This document shows, piece by piece, positions 35,347 through 44,246 of a stretch of 64,000 nt of DNA. The translations under genes and the position numbers were made by a program. Under the pieces are notes generated by a model. The model did not search any database and had not been told where the DNA came from. It worked only from the letters and a program-made list of their open reading frames with translations. This DNA comes from Kineococcus sp. NBC_00420. GTDB lineage: Bacteria; Actinomycetota; Actinomycetes; Actinomycetales; Kineococcaceae. Positions within the stretch are counted from its first letter, which is position 1; every line of letters begins with the position of its first letter. Location of the stretch: contig NZ_CP107930.1 of the NCBI RefSeq assembly GCF_036021035.1, forward strand, positions 310,001 through 374,000. The letters are read 5' to 3'.

Positions 35347-35721
35347 TCAGCGGCCGTCGGTGAGGCGGAACCACACCCTCTTACCCGGTGGGTGCGACTG
35401 CCACCCCCAGGCCTACGCCAACGCCTCGACGAGCGCGACCCCACGCCCCCCAGTCGCCTCCACTCCCACCGTCTTGACCTGCGGGGGATCAGGACTGTCA
35501 TCATCGACGGCCACGACGACCTCCCCCGGGACGCAGCCCACCGCCACCATCACGCGGCCGCGACCATGCAGGACGGCGTTAGCCACTACCTCGCTGATCA
35601 GCAGCTCCAGGACCTGACGTCCGCCCTCATCCAACGCATCGGCACAGCGCGCGACAGCCCAGTGCCGGGCCTCACCCACCGCAGAAAGCTTCGGAGCCAG
35701 CTCACGCTGCACGCAGTCCAT
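35347..35721 (-). pseudogene. RsbW-like HATPase interrupted by an in-frame TAG
   Basis: A short serine-kinase-type GHKL ATPase. From ATG 35721 the frame carries an N-box (ELLISEVVANAVLHG), a G1 box (VDDDSPDPP) and a G2 box (GGRGVALVEALA), then a TAG at 35413-35415. The same frame continues with AWGWQSHPPGKRVWFRLTDG to TGA 35347-35349, which is the expected end of the domain (Trp-Gly, Gly-Lys-x-Val-Trp-Phe). So a single codon, probably Glu or Gln, became amber. Whether the product truncated at residue 102 is still active is unclear. It lies divergent to the SpoIIE phosphatase gene, its likely partner. Confidence 0.7.
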
Positions 35722-36083
35722 CGTCCGTCCTCACGATCAGCCATCAAGAGGACGCAGGTCCTGCTTCGTAATGATCCGCCGACCTCCAGGATCACCGACT
35801 GGTGTGGTGATCGCACCTTTCCGCACTCAGCGACCGCGCCACCGTTCTCGGGCACCCGCCTGGAGTCAGCTCCCTCTACGCCACCGCTGCAGCGGGAGGG
35901 TCTCGACGCCGAGTCCTTCAACCGCCTCGGCCCAGCTGTGCCGGCTTGTCTTCGACACGGTGTCGAGAAGCGGTCGGGATCGGTCATTATGGTCACGCGT
36001 CGCACCGTGACGCCGAGCGTGTCGCTGTGCTCCAGCACTTACGACAGGCTCGCTGACGTCAGGGGCTGAGGAGTCCGCACGCC
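35722..36083. other. Divergent intergenic region, HATPase / SpoIIE phosphatase
   Basis: About 360 bases with no supported gene on either strand. Any promoters for the two divergent genes would be here; I could not place a convincing -35/-10 pair. Confidence 0.4.
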
Positions 36084-39029
36084 GTGAGTGGTCCATCCCC
36101 GGACACCGCCGCCGACTCGACCATCCCCGACGACTCGACCACCCCCGATGACTCGACCACCCCCGATGATTCGTCCACTCCTGATGATTCGTCCACTGCT
36201 GACGCTGTCAGCGCCACCAGCACCGAGCTGGCCCTCCCCTCAGCAGTTGAGGCCGCCGCACGGGCCTTGAGCAGCCACAGCGTGCGCGTAGCCGCGACCC
36301 GACGGCTCCTACGCTCTGACGAGGTCCGAAACCCCACCCAACAGCAGCGGCAGCGGCAGCGGTTGGACGCCTTGGCCGGCTGGGCCGCTCAGCTGCTGGG
36401 CACCACCTCCGCGCGCATCGCCCTGCTCAGCGACATCCACACCCGCGTCGGCGCCGCCGGCCCGCAACCCGAGGACACCACCCACGCGCCAGGCGGTCCC
36501 GGCGGGCCCGGCGGTCCCGGTACCGCGAACGAGGCGGCACCGGAGGAGCTGGTGGAATGGTTGTGCACCCAGACCGCCGCCTCCGGGGAGGCCCTGGCCA
36601 TCGCTGATGCCCGCGCCGACGAGCGCGTGTCCGGTCTGTGGCCGGTCACCGTCGGCGCCGTCGGCTCCTACCTCGGGGTCCCGATGCGCGACCTCGCGGG
36701 CAACGTCGTCGGCGCGGTCTGCGTCCTGGAACCGGTCGCGCACGAGTGGGGTGAACACGACGCCGCAGTCCTGGTGCAGGTAGCCGCAGCCGCGGCCGCG
36801 GAGTTGGAACTGAGTGCGCTGGAGGACGAACGCGCCGACGACCGCGCGCTGCTGGACCTGACCATCACCGCGGCAGAGTTGGGGACCTTCGACCTGGACC
36901 TGGCCAGTGGTGAGCTGAGCGTGAACGACCGCCTCCTGGAGCTGTCCGGGCTCACCCGGAACAGCTTTAGCGGGGCCTCCGATGATGTCTACGCCCACAT
37001 CCATCCCGACGATCGCGACGCCACCATTGCCGCGGTCCAGGCCGCCCTTGACTCCATAGGTGCCTACAGCGCGCAGTACCGGATCCTCGCCCCGGGTACT
37101 GAAGCCCCCACCGCTGATGCCGCCGCCACAGACGCACCCACCACAGACGCACCCACCACAGTCCGTTGGCTGGCTGCTCAAGGCGCCACCCGACCCGGCC
37201 TCGACGGCCGACCCGCTCGCCTACTCGGCGCGGTCTACGACATCACCAGCGTGCGCGCCGCCGCCACCCGCACCGAAGCGATCCTCGAGCACATGGCCGT
37301 GGGTTACCTGCTCATGGACGCGGACTGGGTCATCACCTACCTCAACACCGAAGCCGAACGCGTCGTTGGCTCCCCGAGCCGGGAGCTGCTGGGCCGTTCC
37401 TTCTGGGCGGCCTTCCCCGCCACCGTCGACACGGTCTTCGAGGACAGTTACCGCCGCGCCGTCGCCGAACAGGCCGCTGTCGTCTTCGACGCCTACTACC
37501 CCGCTCCCCTGAACGTGTGGGTGGAAGTCCGCGCCGTCCCCGAAGGCGAAGGGCTGGCGCTGTACTTCATCGACATCACCGCCCGTCAGCACGCCCTGCA
37601 AGCCCGTGACCTCGCCGCACGGCGGCTGCAGGGCATCGCGCGTTTCACCCTCGCCTTGGGCCGGGCCCAGAGCATCACCGACCTGGTGCGCACCGTCACC
37701 GAGGACGGGCTGCCGGAACTGGGCTGCAATGGCGGCGCCATCGCCACCTTCGAACCCAACGTCGAACCAAACGTTGAACCAAACGTCGAACCCAAGCACG
37801 GATCACAGCCTGGTTCAGGTGCAGAGCGGATGCTGCTCTCCCACCTCGCGGCCAGCTACGGCCAAGACGCTCAGGCCAGCTACGCCCGCCTGCCCCTGTC
37901 AGCGGCGCTGCCCGTCGCCGAGGCTGCCCGCACCGCCCGCGCGGTCCTGGTCCCCGATGAAGAGGCGTGCCGGGCCTACTCCCCGCAGATGGCGCAGGTG
38001 GTGGCGGACACCGGCTCCGTCGCCTTCGCCAGCCTTCCCCTGGAGATCGGCGGGCACGTCCTCGGCGTGGTCACCGCCGGCTGGGGCGAACCTCAATCCT
38101 TTGACGCCGACCAGCTGAGTCTGCTGGACACCTTCGCCGCCCAGCTCGCCCAGGCCCTGCAACGCTTGAACGCGCTGGAAGCCGAGCGTGCGTCGGCGGC
38201 GAAGGTGGCGGGCATGGCCGAGGCGCTGCAACGCTCCCTGCTCACCGAGCTGCCCGAACCGGACCACCTGGAACTCGTCGCCCGCTACGTCGCCGCAGCC
38301 GACGAAGCCCAGGTCGGGGGCGACTGGTACGACGCGTTCATGGTCCGCGACGGCTCCACCTGCCTGACCATCGGTGACGTCACCGGCCACGACCAGGTCG
38401 CAGCGGTGCAGATGGCCCAGGTCCGCAACGTCCTGCGCGGGATCGCCCACGCCGTCGTCGACCCTCCCGCCACCATCCTGCACGCCCTGGACTGGGCTCT
38501 GCGTGACCTCGCCGTCGGCGCCCTAGCCACCGCGGTCCTGGCCAAGATCGAACAGGGACCCGAAGACGCCGCCCACGGCTTGCGGACCTTGCGCTGGTCG
38601 AACGCCGGGCACATCTCTCCCCTGCTGATCCACCCCGACGGGCACGCCGAACTGCTGACCCGTCCCAGCGACCTGCTGCTGGGTCTGGGAGTGGACGTCG
38701 AGCGTCACGATCACACCCAGCAGCTGCGCCCCGGTTCCACGGTGCTGATGTTCACCGACGGCCTGGTGGAGCGACGCGGAGAGGACCTCGATATCGGCCT
38801 GGCCCGTCTGGTCGCCGCTGCGGAGGAACTCGCGCACCTACCGTTACAACGGTTGTGCGACGAACTGCTGCACCGCCTTGCTGAGGACAGTGAGGACGAC
38901 GTCGCCCTGCTCGCCGTCCGCGCCCACCCCGAAAACCGACCCCGACCAACTGAGGCCGGCCCCAACAAGCTGCCCACCGACCTCACCCGCACCACCCCCG
39001 TCTTCCCTGAAGAGACGCCACTGAGCTGA
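36084..39029 (+). CDS. GAF-PAS-PAS-GAF-SpoIIE serine phosphatase
   Basis: 981 residues from GTG 36084. The N-terminus has four copies of a DDST-type hexapeptide (disordered). GAF1 (~90-255), PAS (~258-389), PAS (~396-506), GAF2 (~519-693, with a VEPN repeat insert) and a PP2C-type SpoIIE domain (~716-943) follow. Metal-binding motifs are visible: VGGDWYDAF, GDVTGHD, LRWSNAGHISPL, FTDGLVERRGEDLD and DDVALLAVR. It should dephosphorylate an anti-sigma antagonist (STAS protein) in a partner switch. Candidate partners are the STAS at 51877 and the HATPases at 35347 and 51205. No membrane segments. Confidence 0.92.
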   Translation: MSGPSPDTAADSTIPDDSTTPDDSTTPDDSSTPDDSSTADAVSATSTELALPSAVEAAARALSSHSVRVAATRRLLRSDEVRNPTQQQRQRQRLDALAGWAAQLLGTTSARIALLSDIHTRVGAAGPQPEDTTHAPGGPGGPGGPGTANEAAPEELVEWLCTQTAASGEALAIADARADERVSGLWPVTVGAVGSYLGVPMRDLAGNVVGAVCVLEPVAHEWGEHDAAVLVQVAAAAAAELELSALEDERADDRALLDLTITAAELGTFDLDLASGELSVNDRLLELSGLTRNSFSGASDDVYAHIHPDDRDATIAAVQAALDSIGAYSAQYRILAPGTEAPTADAAATDAPTTDAPTTVRWLAAQGATRPGLDGRPARLLGAVYDITSVRAAATRTEAILEHMAVGYLLMDADWVITYLNTEAERVVGSPSRELLGRSFWAAFPATVDTVFEDSYRRAVAEQAAVVFDAYYPAPLNVWVEVRAVPEGEGLALYFIDITARQHALQARDLAARRLQGIARFTLALGRAQSITDLVRTVTEDGLPELGCNGGAIATFEPNVEPNVEPNVEPKHGSQPGSGAERMLLSHLAASYGQDAQASYARLPLSAALPVAEAARTARAVLVPDEEACRAYSPQMAQVVADTGSVAFASLPLEIGGHVLGVVTAGWGEPQSFDADQLSLLDTFAAQLAQALQRLNALEAERASAAKVAGMAEALQRSLLTELPEPDHLELVARYVAAADEAQVGGDWYDAFMVRDGSTCLTIGDVTGHDQVAAVQMAQVRNVLRGIAHAVVDPPATILHALDWALRDLAVGALATAVLAKIEQGPEDAAHGLRTLRWSNAGHISPLLIHPDGHAELLTRPSDLLLGLGVDVERHDHTQQLRPGSTVLMFTDGLVERRGEDLDIGLARLVAAAEELAHLPLQRLCDELLHRLAEDSEDDVALLAVRAHPENRPRPTEAGPNKLPTDLTRTTPVFPEETPLS
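36126..36198. repeat. 18-bp in-frame tandem repeat
   Basis: About four units of CCCGATGACTCGACCACC and variants, encoding the PDDSTT array at the start of the SpoIIE protein. Confidence 0.8.
37750..37795. repeat. 12-bp in-frame repeat encoding VEPN
   Basis: Nearly four copies of GTCGAACCCAAC inside the second GAF domain of the SpoIIE protein, with third-position changes (GTTGAACC), so this array is older than the identical ones elsewhere. Confidence 0.8.
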
Positions 39030-39160
39030 GCGGTGATGACACGCGAGAATCCGACGTCTTTGTGAGGTGAGTACACGTCCGTCTCCGCGATTCAGGCGGG
39101 TCCTGGCTTGGGGGAGCCTCGGGCTAAGTTCACGAGGAGGGGGCCGGGAGCTTGACCTGT

Positions 39161-39655
39161 TCACCTGGCTGGGTTCTGGCGGGTAGACCACCATGCCCAC
39201 GCCACCAGCACCGGCTGCCCCAGGAGACGAACAGCCCGCTTGGTATCAGTATCCAGGCCGAACGCATCGCGGTGATGGATGTATTGAGAGAAGTTGCCAG
39301 GAAAGATCGCGGTGAAGAACGCTGCCGCCACAGCCCCCATCCGTCGCTGATCCTTCGCGAACAACACCAACCCGCTACCGAGCGCGATCTCCGCGACCCC
39401 GGACATCAAGACGATGTCGTCAGCGCTGAACGGTGACCCTTGCACCGCCCACGGAGGAACCTGCGCGGCGAACGGGCCGCGGGCGAAGGTCAGGTGGGAG
39501 GTGCCGGCGAAAATCAGCGTGGCACCCAGAAGCCAACGCGCGGCGGTCCGGACCCGTGAGGTTGGGGGCCCAGCCACGGCGAAGCGGGTGGGATCGGCGG
39601 AACCGGCGGGATCAGCAGTGTCAGGGGGGCTGATGGAAGTGGGGAAGGTCATCAT
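39161..39655 (-). CDS. DoxX-family membrane protein
   Basis: 164 residues from ATG 39655 (a second ATG follows at once). The polar first ~35 residues precede four hydrophobic segments. The DoxX pattern is visible: ARWLLGATLIFAGTSHLTFA, PPWAVQGSPFSADDIVLMSG, VAEIALGSGLVLFAKDQRRM and NFSQYIHHRDAFGLDTDTKR. The family is often linked to redox or stress processes, with no fixed activity. It stands alone. Confidence 0.8.
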   Translation of the reverse strand: MMTFPTSISPPDTADPAGSADPTRFAVAGPPTSRVRTAARWLLGATLIFAGTSHLTFARGPFAAQVPPWAVQGSPFSADDIVLMSGVAEIALGSGLVLFAKDQRRMGAVAAAFFTAIFPGNFSQYIHHRDAFGLDTDTKRAVRLLGQPVLVAWAWWSTRQNPAR

Positions 39656-39953
39656 CGTTCCAGCATGGTCTGAGGACGCCGGGCTTGCAGGGTGACAAGT
39701 CTCCACTCCAGTTTGCGCGTCCACGGAAGGCAGCGATGCAGCCACGCACGGTCAGTGGCGGCGTCCGATGGGAGTGACTGTGGCCCTCCGGCGAGGAAGC
39801 TCGCCTGTTCTGGGGCGCTCAGGAGGCGGATTCTGCCGTGGGCGGGCAGGGTCGTTGAAGTGGTTGAGCACTCAAGGGCCCAGCTCAAGCTTGCCCAGCC
39901 CCACCTGCCCAAGTTGAAGCAGACCACCGCAGCGTCCGCTCCGAAGGAGAGTC

Positions 39954-40790
39954 ATGACTGAGATCACCGCCCACCACGGCCTGTTCAAGGACACCAACCT
40001 GCACGTCGACGACACCGGCGGCACCGGCCGCACCGTCGTCCTCATCCACGGCTGGCCCCTCTCGGGCGCCTCGTGGTCGGAGCAGGTCCCCGCCCTGACC
40101 GCCGCCGGCTACCGCGTCGTGACCTACGACCGCCGCGGTTTCGGGCACAGCGACAAGACACGCTCCGGCTACGACTACGACACCCTCACCGAGGACCTGC
40201 ACACCCTCCTCGAAGCCCTCGACCTCAACGACGTCACCCTCGTCGGCTTCTCCATGGGCGGCGGGGAAGTCGCGCGCTACTTCACCAAGTACGGCACCGA
40301 GCGCCTGCACAGCGTGGTCTTCGCCGCCGCCGTCCCGCCGTACCTGGCCCAGGGCGATGACAACCCTGACGGCCCACTGACCCAGGAGATGGCCGAGGGG
40401 ATGGAGTCCGGCCTCAAGGACGACGAGGCCACCTTCTACGACGGGTTCGTCACCAACTTCTTCTCCGTCGATGGGGTCTTGAAGGTCACCGAGGCCCAGC
40501 GTCGGGAGGCCATCGCCCTGACCAAGCAGGCCGACAAGAAGGCCGCCCTGGCGGCCATGAACTCCTTCGGTACGACCGACTTCCGCGAGGACCTGACCAA
40601 GGTGAGCGTCCCGACCCTGGTCATCCACGGTGACGGTGACGCCGTTGTCCCCTTCGAGGGGTCCGGTGCTCGCACCCACGCCGCGATTGCCGGTAGCACG
40701 CTGCACGTCGTGACCGGTGCCCCGCACGGCTTCAACGTCAGCCACGCCGAGGAGTTCAACCGCGTCCTGCTGGACTTCCTCGCTCGCTGA
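39954..40790 (+). CDS. Alpha/beta hydrolase (non-haem chloroperoxidase-like)
   Basis: 278 residues from ATG 39954 with GAAGGAG upstream. The catalytic triad is placed by motif: Ser100 (GFSMGGGE), Asp229 (HGDGDAVVP) and His258 (APHGFN). The oxyanion-hole motif HGWPLSGASW and the YDRRGFGHSDKTRSGYDYDT segment are typical of the non-haem chloroperoxidase/esterase group. Natural substrate unknown. It ends 25 bases before the pentanucleotide microsatellite. Confidence 0.92.
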   Translation: MTEITAHHGLFKDTNLHVDDTGGTGRTVVLIHGWPLSGASWSEQVPALTAAGYRVVTYDRRGFGHSDKTRSGYDYDTLTEDLHTLLEALDLNDVTLVGFSMGGGEVARYFTKYGTERLHSVVFAAAVPPYLAQGDDNPDGPLTQEMAEGMESGLKDDEATFYDGFVTNFFSVDGVLKVTEAQRREAIALTKQADKKAALAAMNSFGTTDFREDLTKVSVPTLVIHGDGDAVVPFEGSGARTHAAIAGSTLHVVTGAPHGFNVSHAEEFNRVLLDFLAR

Positions 40791-40815
40791 CCACCACGCC
40801 ACGGCGCAGCACGGC

Positions 40816-40970
40816 ACGCCACGCCACGCCACGCCACGCCACGCCACGCCACGCCACGCCACGCCACGCCACGCCACGCCACGCCACGCCACGCCACGCC
40901 ACGCCACGCCACGCCACGCCACGCCACGCCACGCCACGCCACGCCACGCCACGCCACGCCACGCCACGCC
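40816..40970. repeat. 31-copy ACGCC pentanucleotide microsatellite
   Basis: Thirty-one uninterrupted copies of ACGCC (155 bases), flanked by near-copies (ACGGC, ACGGT). It starts 25 bases after the hydrolase stop. Every frame is open across it, so overlapping 'ORFs' rich in RHATP or RGVAW are artefacts. Perfect copies imply recent slippage or an active expansion mechanism. Confidence 0.95.
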
Positions 40971-41129
40971 ACGGTGCAGCACGACACGGTGCGGCCGGGA
41001 CCTGCTCCCGCACCCCGCTGAGACTCTGATCAGCGCCCCTACCGGGAGGTACCCATACGTGCAGCGGTCCACCCCCAGCAGGGGTGAACCGCTGCACGTC
41101 GTCGTGATCGGCGGTCAGGCGGGTAGCTC

Positions 41130-41460
41130 TCCGACACTTTCCGGTCCACGCACCAGCGGGCGTTGCGGCGGTAGCGGTCCCGGGCGGAGTCGTCATACAC
41201 GAGTTTGCGCACCCACTGGATGGACCCCAACGACTGGTGCTCCAGGAGGCAGTGCACGGGTTGAACGACAGGTCCTCATCGGCGTAGACCCGACGCTGCG
41301 GGGAGTAGGAGTCCTGCGGCTCAACGGTGCGGTTGGCCACGGCGCAGTCGGCCACGGCGCAATACGACGTGACCTCCTCGGACCACTGCACCGACGCGTC
41401 CTCCACGGGGGGCCACGGCCAGGTCGGTGGCCAGACGGACCCACCCGGAAGACGTGGTGA
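41130..41460 (-). pseudogene. Catalase C-terminal remnant
   Basis: The minus strand carries, in changing frames, VEDASVQWSEEV, PQDSYSPQRRVYADEDLSFN (~41270-41405) and then HQSLGSIQWVRKLVYDDSAR (~41165-41240). These match, from memory, the end of a catalase-family protein (VEDPTVEWPE, then LSFNPW, then HRPLGSI-x-R-A-R). The part before VEDAS (RLATDLAVAP) is in yet another frame. The haem-binding and distal His regions are absent. A relic of a catalase-type gene. Confidence 0.55.
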
Positions 41461-41509
41461 CGCTGTGACGCCACCACCTCTTCCGGGTCCACGACGAGCC
41501 CGACGGTAG

Positions 41510-41872
41510 TCAGCGGTTGGTGTTGGTGGCGTTCCAGTCGGTGAGGTTGTACGCGCTGACCAAGGCGGCGCCCATACCCAGCCACAGAGCACGGTCGCGG
41601 GGGTTGCGATGCAGACCCAGCAGCAGAGGCAGCGCCACGTAGGCGGGGCCGCTGTACTTCTCGATCAGCCCATGCACCTTGAACGGGATGAGGCGTTTGA
41701 TCGCCAGCGGCTGGTCGGTGAAGGTGTTCAATGAGCCCTGCACCGCGCCGAAGGCGGCGAACAGGGCCTTGGCCCGGGGTGAGGCCCCTACCAGGGCGGG
41801 GCCGCTCAGGTTGGCGGCGAGGAAGACGTAGTCCACGATCGCGTGCTTCTCTGGGGTAAACGGCTTGCGCAT
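41510..41872 (-). CDS. Small conserved membrane protein
   Basis: 120 residues from ATG 41872 with AAAGG six bases upstream. Begins RKPFTPEKHAIVDYVFLAAN, with several hydrophobic segments and the TDQPLAIKRLIPFKVHGLIE loop. I associate this pattern with an uncharacterised bacterial membrane family that starts T-P-x-x-H-x-x-x-D-Y. No function assigned. Confidence 0.75.
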   Translation of the reverse strand: MRKPFTPEKHAIVDYVFLAANLSGPALVGASPRAKALFAAFGAVQGSLNTFTDQPLAIKRLIPFKVHGLIEKYSGPAYVALPLLLGLHRNPRDRALWLGMGAALVSAYNLTDWNATNTNR

Positions 41873-42252
<380 letters not shown>

Positions 42253-42495
42253 TTACGCGCTGCGCTCGAGGCGAATCATCCGCTCACGATCACGCGCGGT
42301 GAGGCCACCACGGACACCGAAGCGACCAGGGCCCCGCATCTCGTAGGCCATCGCATCCTCGAGGCAGGCTTGGCGGACCGGGCACTGCCAGCAGATCGCG
42401 ACCGCGGCGTCGTGGTGGCGGCGATTGACGTCAAACGTCTGATCGAACAACTCGATCTGGTCCCGGCAGACAGCACGGTGACGCCACTCGCTCAT
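42253..42495 (-). CDS. WhiB-family iron-sulfur transcription factor
   Basis: 80 residues. ATG at 42495 is chosen because AGGAGGG lies six bases upstream. The four Fe-S cysteines are visible: AVCRDQ, then AICWQCPVRQAC. The usual G-(V/I)-W-G-G turn reads GVRGG, with Arg in place of Trp. The basic C-terminus (LTARDRERMIRLERSA) is a DNA-binding tail. WhiB proteins sense redox/NO and bind region 4 of the primary sigma factor. Confidence 0.9.
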   Translation of the reverse strand: MSEWRHRAVCRDQIELFDQTFDVNRRHHDAAVAICWQCPVRQACLEDAMAYEMRGPGRFGVRGGLTARDRERMIRLERSA

Positions 42496-43046
42496 CCAGT
42501 GCCCTCCTACAAGGTCGAAGCAGCGTGCTCCCTGGCGCTCTATCGACAGCTCCCGGCCCGGACTTGAGCTTCCGACACGGTCACCATGACGCTCGACACA
42601 CCTCGACACACGGGCTCGACACACGGGCGCGGCCCAAGGGGTCCAGCCAGCTCGGACGCATCCCGCCATGACTCAGCTCCCCTCGACCTCCGCGTCGACC
42701 TCCACGTCGACCTCCGCTGGGCCCGCCCGCCCGTCCGTTCGCCCCATTCCGGAGGCCACATCAAGCCAACTTTTGCCTACTGCAAGTGATCGGAGTGTGA
42801 CTAGGGGTGGTGATGGGGCCGAAGGTGCGGCACTCTGGTCTGTAGTGATCACCAGTGATCCGGGCAGCGTGCGGACACCATCCACCGCGCCCCACGATCC
42901 GAATGATCACCGCCTGCGACTTCTCACCGGTTCCCGATGGTTCCCATCACGAGGGGTCGAAGGCACGGAGAAGCTGCCACTGGATGCACCCCGTGGCGTG
43001 ATGACGGCACCCTCACGAAGGGAAGTGCCCGGACAGGAAGCTGGCC
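42496..43046. other. Gene-free stretch upstream of the ferritin-like gene
   Basis: About 550 bases with no supported gene. The stretch 42690-42720 has ACCTCCGCGTCG-type near-repeats. The last 15 bases contain the ribosome site GGAAGC of the ferritin-like gene. Confidence 0.45.
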
Positions 43047-43976
43047 ATGTTCAAGAAGTCTCTCCTCGTCGACATGATCAACCGCAGTTCCGAGACCCCC
43101 GCCGACCGCAGGAACTTCCTGCGCGGCATGGGCCTGCTCTCCGCCGGCACCGTCGGCGCCGGCCTCCTCAGTGCTTCCATCGCCGCCCCCGCGGAAGCGG
43201 CCGACGCCCCCAGCGATGCCAGCGTCCTCAACTTCGCCCTCAACTTGGAATACCTCGAAGCGGAGTTCTACTGCTACGCCGCCTACGGCCACGGCCTCTC
43301 CGAAGCCATGGCCACCGGTACCGGCACCATGGGTGGCGTCACCGGCGGACACCGCGTTCCCTTCAAGTCCAAGGCGATGCGCTACTACGCCGAAGAGATC
43401 GCCAACGACGAGATCGCCCACGTGAAGTTCCTGCGTACGGCCCTCGGCAGCGCCGCCGTCTCCCGCCCGGCCATCGACCTGCAGAGCTCCTTCACCGGTG
43501 CCGCGCAGGCCGCCGGGGTCATCAAGGCGGGCGAGACCTTCGACCCCTTCTCCTCCGAGGCGTTCTTCCTGCTCGGGGCCTTCCTCTTCGAAGACGTCGG
43601 GGTCACCGCCTACAAGGGCGCAGCGCCGCTCATCCAGAACAAGGACTACCTCGAAGCCGCGGCCGGCATCCTCGCTGTGGAGGCCTACCACTCCGGCATC
43701 GTGCGCACCCTGCTCTACGAAAACGGCCTCTCCACCCCCACCAACCTCATCTCCGACGCCCGTGACTCCCTCGACGGGACCGGCGCGGACAAGGACCAGG
43801 GCATCACCACCGGTGATTCCGGGCGGGCGAACCTCGTCCCGACCGACGCGAACTCGATCGCGTTCAGCCGCTCGCCCCAGGAAGTCCTCAACATCGTGTA
43901 CCTGACCCCGGGCACCGGCGTCAGCAAGGGCGGGTTCTACCCCGCCGGGCTCAACGGCGAGATCAAGACCAGCTGA
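43047..43976 (+). CDS. Tat-exported ferritin-like protein
   Basis: 309 residues from ATG 43047. A twin-arginine signal (RRNFLRGM, then SAGTVGAGLLSASIAAP and an AEA cleavage region) directs folded export. The mature part is a ferritin-like helical bundle: LNFALNLEYLEAEFYCYAAY (Glu pair), AEEIANDEIAHVKFLRTALG (E-x-x-H) and FLFEDVGVTAYKGAAPLIQN, with AVEAYHSGIVRTLLYE at the end. This suits a di-iron centre, as in related desiccation- or stress-associated ferritin-like proteins. It precedes a secreted cell-wall-binding gene. Confidence 0.88.
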   Translation: MFKKSLLVDMINRSSETPADRRNFLRGMGLLSAGTVGAGLLSASIAAPAEAADAPSDASVLNFALNLEYLEAEFYCYAAYGHGLSEAMATGTGTMGGVTGGHRVPFKSKAMRYYAEEIANDEIAHVKFLRTALGSAAVSRPAIDLQSSFTGAAQAAGVIKAGETFDPFSSEAFFLLGAFLFEDVGVTAYKGAAPLIQNKDYLEAAAGILAVEAYHSGIVRTLLYENGLSTPTNLISDARDSLDGTGADKDQGITTGDSGRANLVPTDANSIAFSRSPQEVLNIVYLTPGTGVSKGGFYPAGLNGEIKTS

Positions 43977-44062
43977 GCCACACCCCTCAGTGCCTGCCCC
44001 GTCGCCGGTGATCAACCACGACGGGACCCGTCCTACTGATCCCTCGTCCCGTCTGCGGGCTG

Positions 44063-44172
44063 GCCTGGAGATGGGCCTGGAGATGGGCCCGGAGATGGGC
44101 CCGGAGATGGGCCCGGAGATGGGCCCGGAGATGGGCCCGGAGATGGGCCCGGAGATGGGCCTGGAGATGGAC
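44063..44172. repeat. 12-bp tandem repeat between ferritin-like and CWB2 genes
   Basis: Nine copies of GGAGATGGGCCC and variants (first two and last with CCTGGAG). The unit is a multiple of three but lies between genes and follows a stop codon, so it is non-coding as read. Confidence 0.9.
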
Positions 44173-44246
44173 TCTCGGATGGGCTCGCGTCACGGGGCAC
44201 TCCCCCGCTCCACCCACCTACTTTCGCCACTTTGGAGTACACAATC

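Noticed and set aside
39885-41072. A 395-codon minus-strand open frame with dozens of RGVAW units
   Set aside because: It is the shadow of the hydrolase gene joined to the ACGCC microsatellite; a 5-bp repeat lacks stops in every frame.
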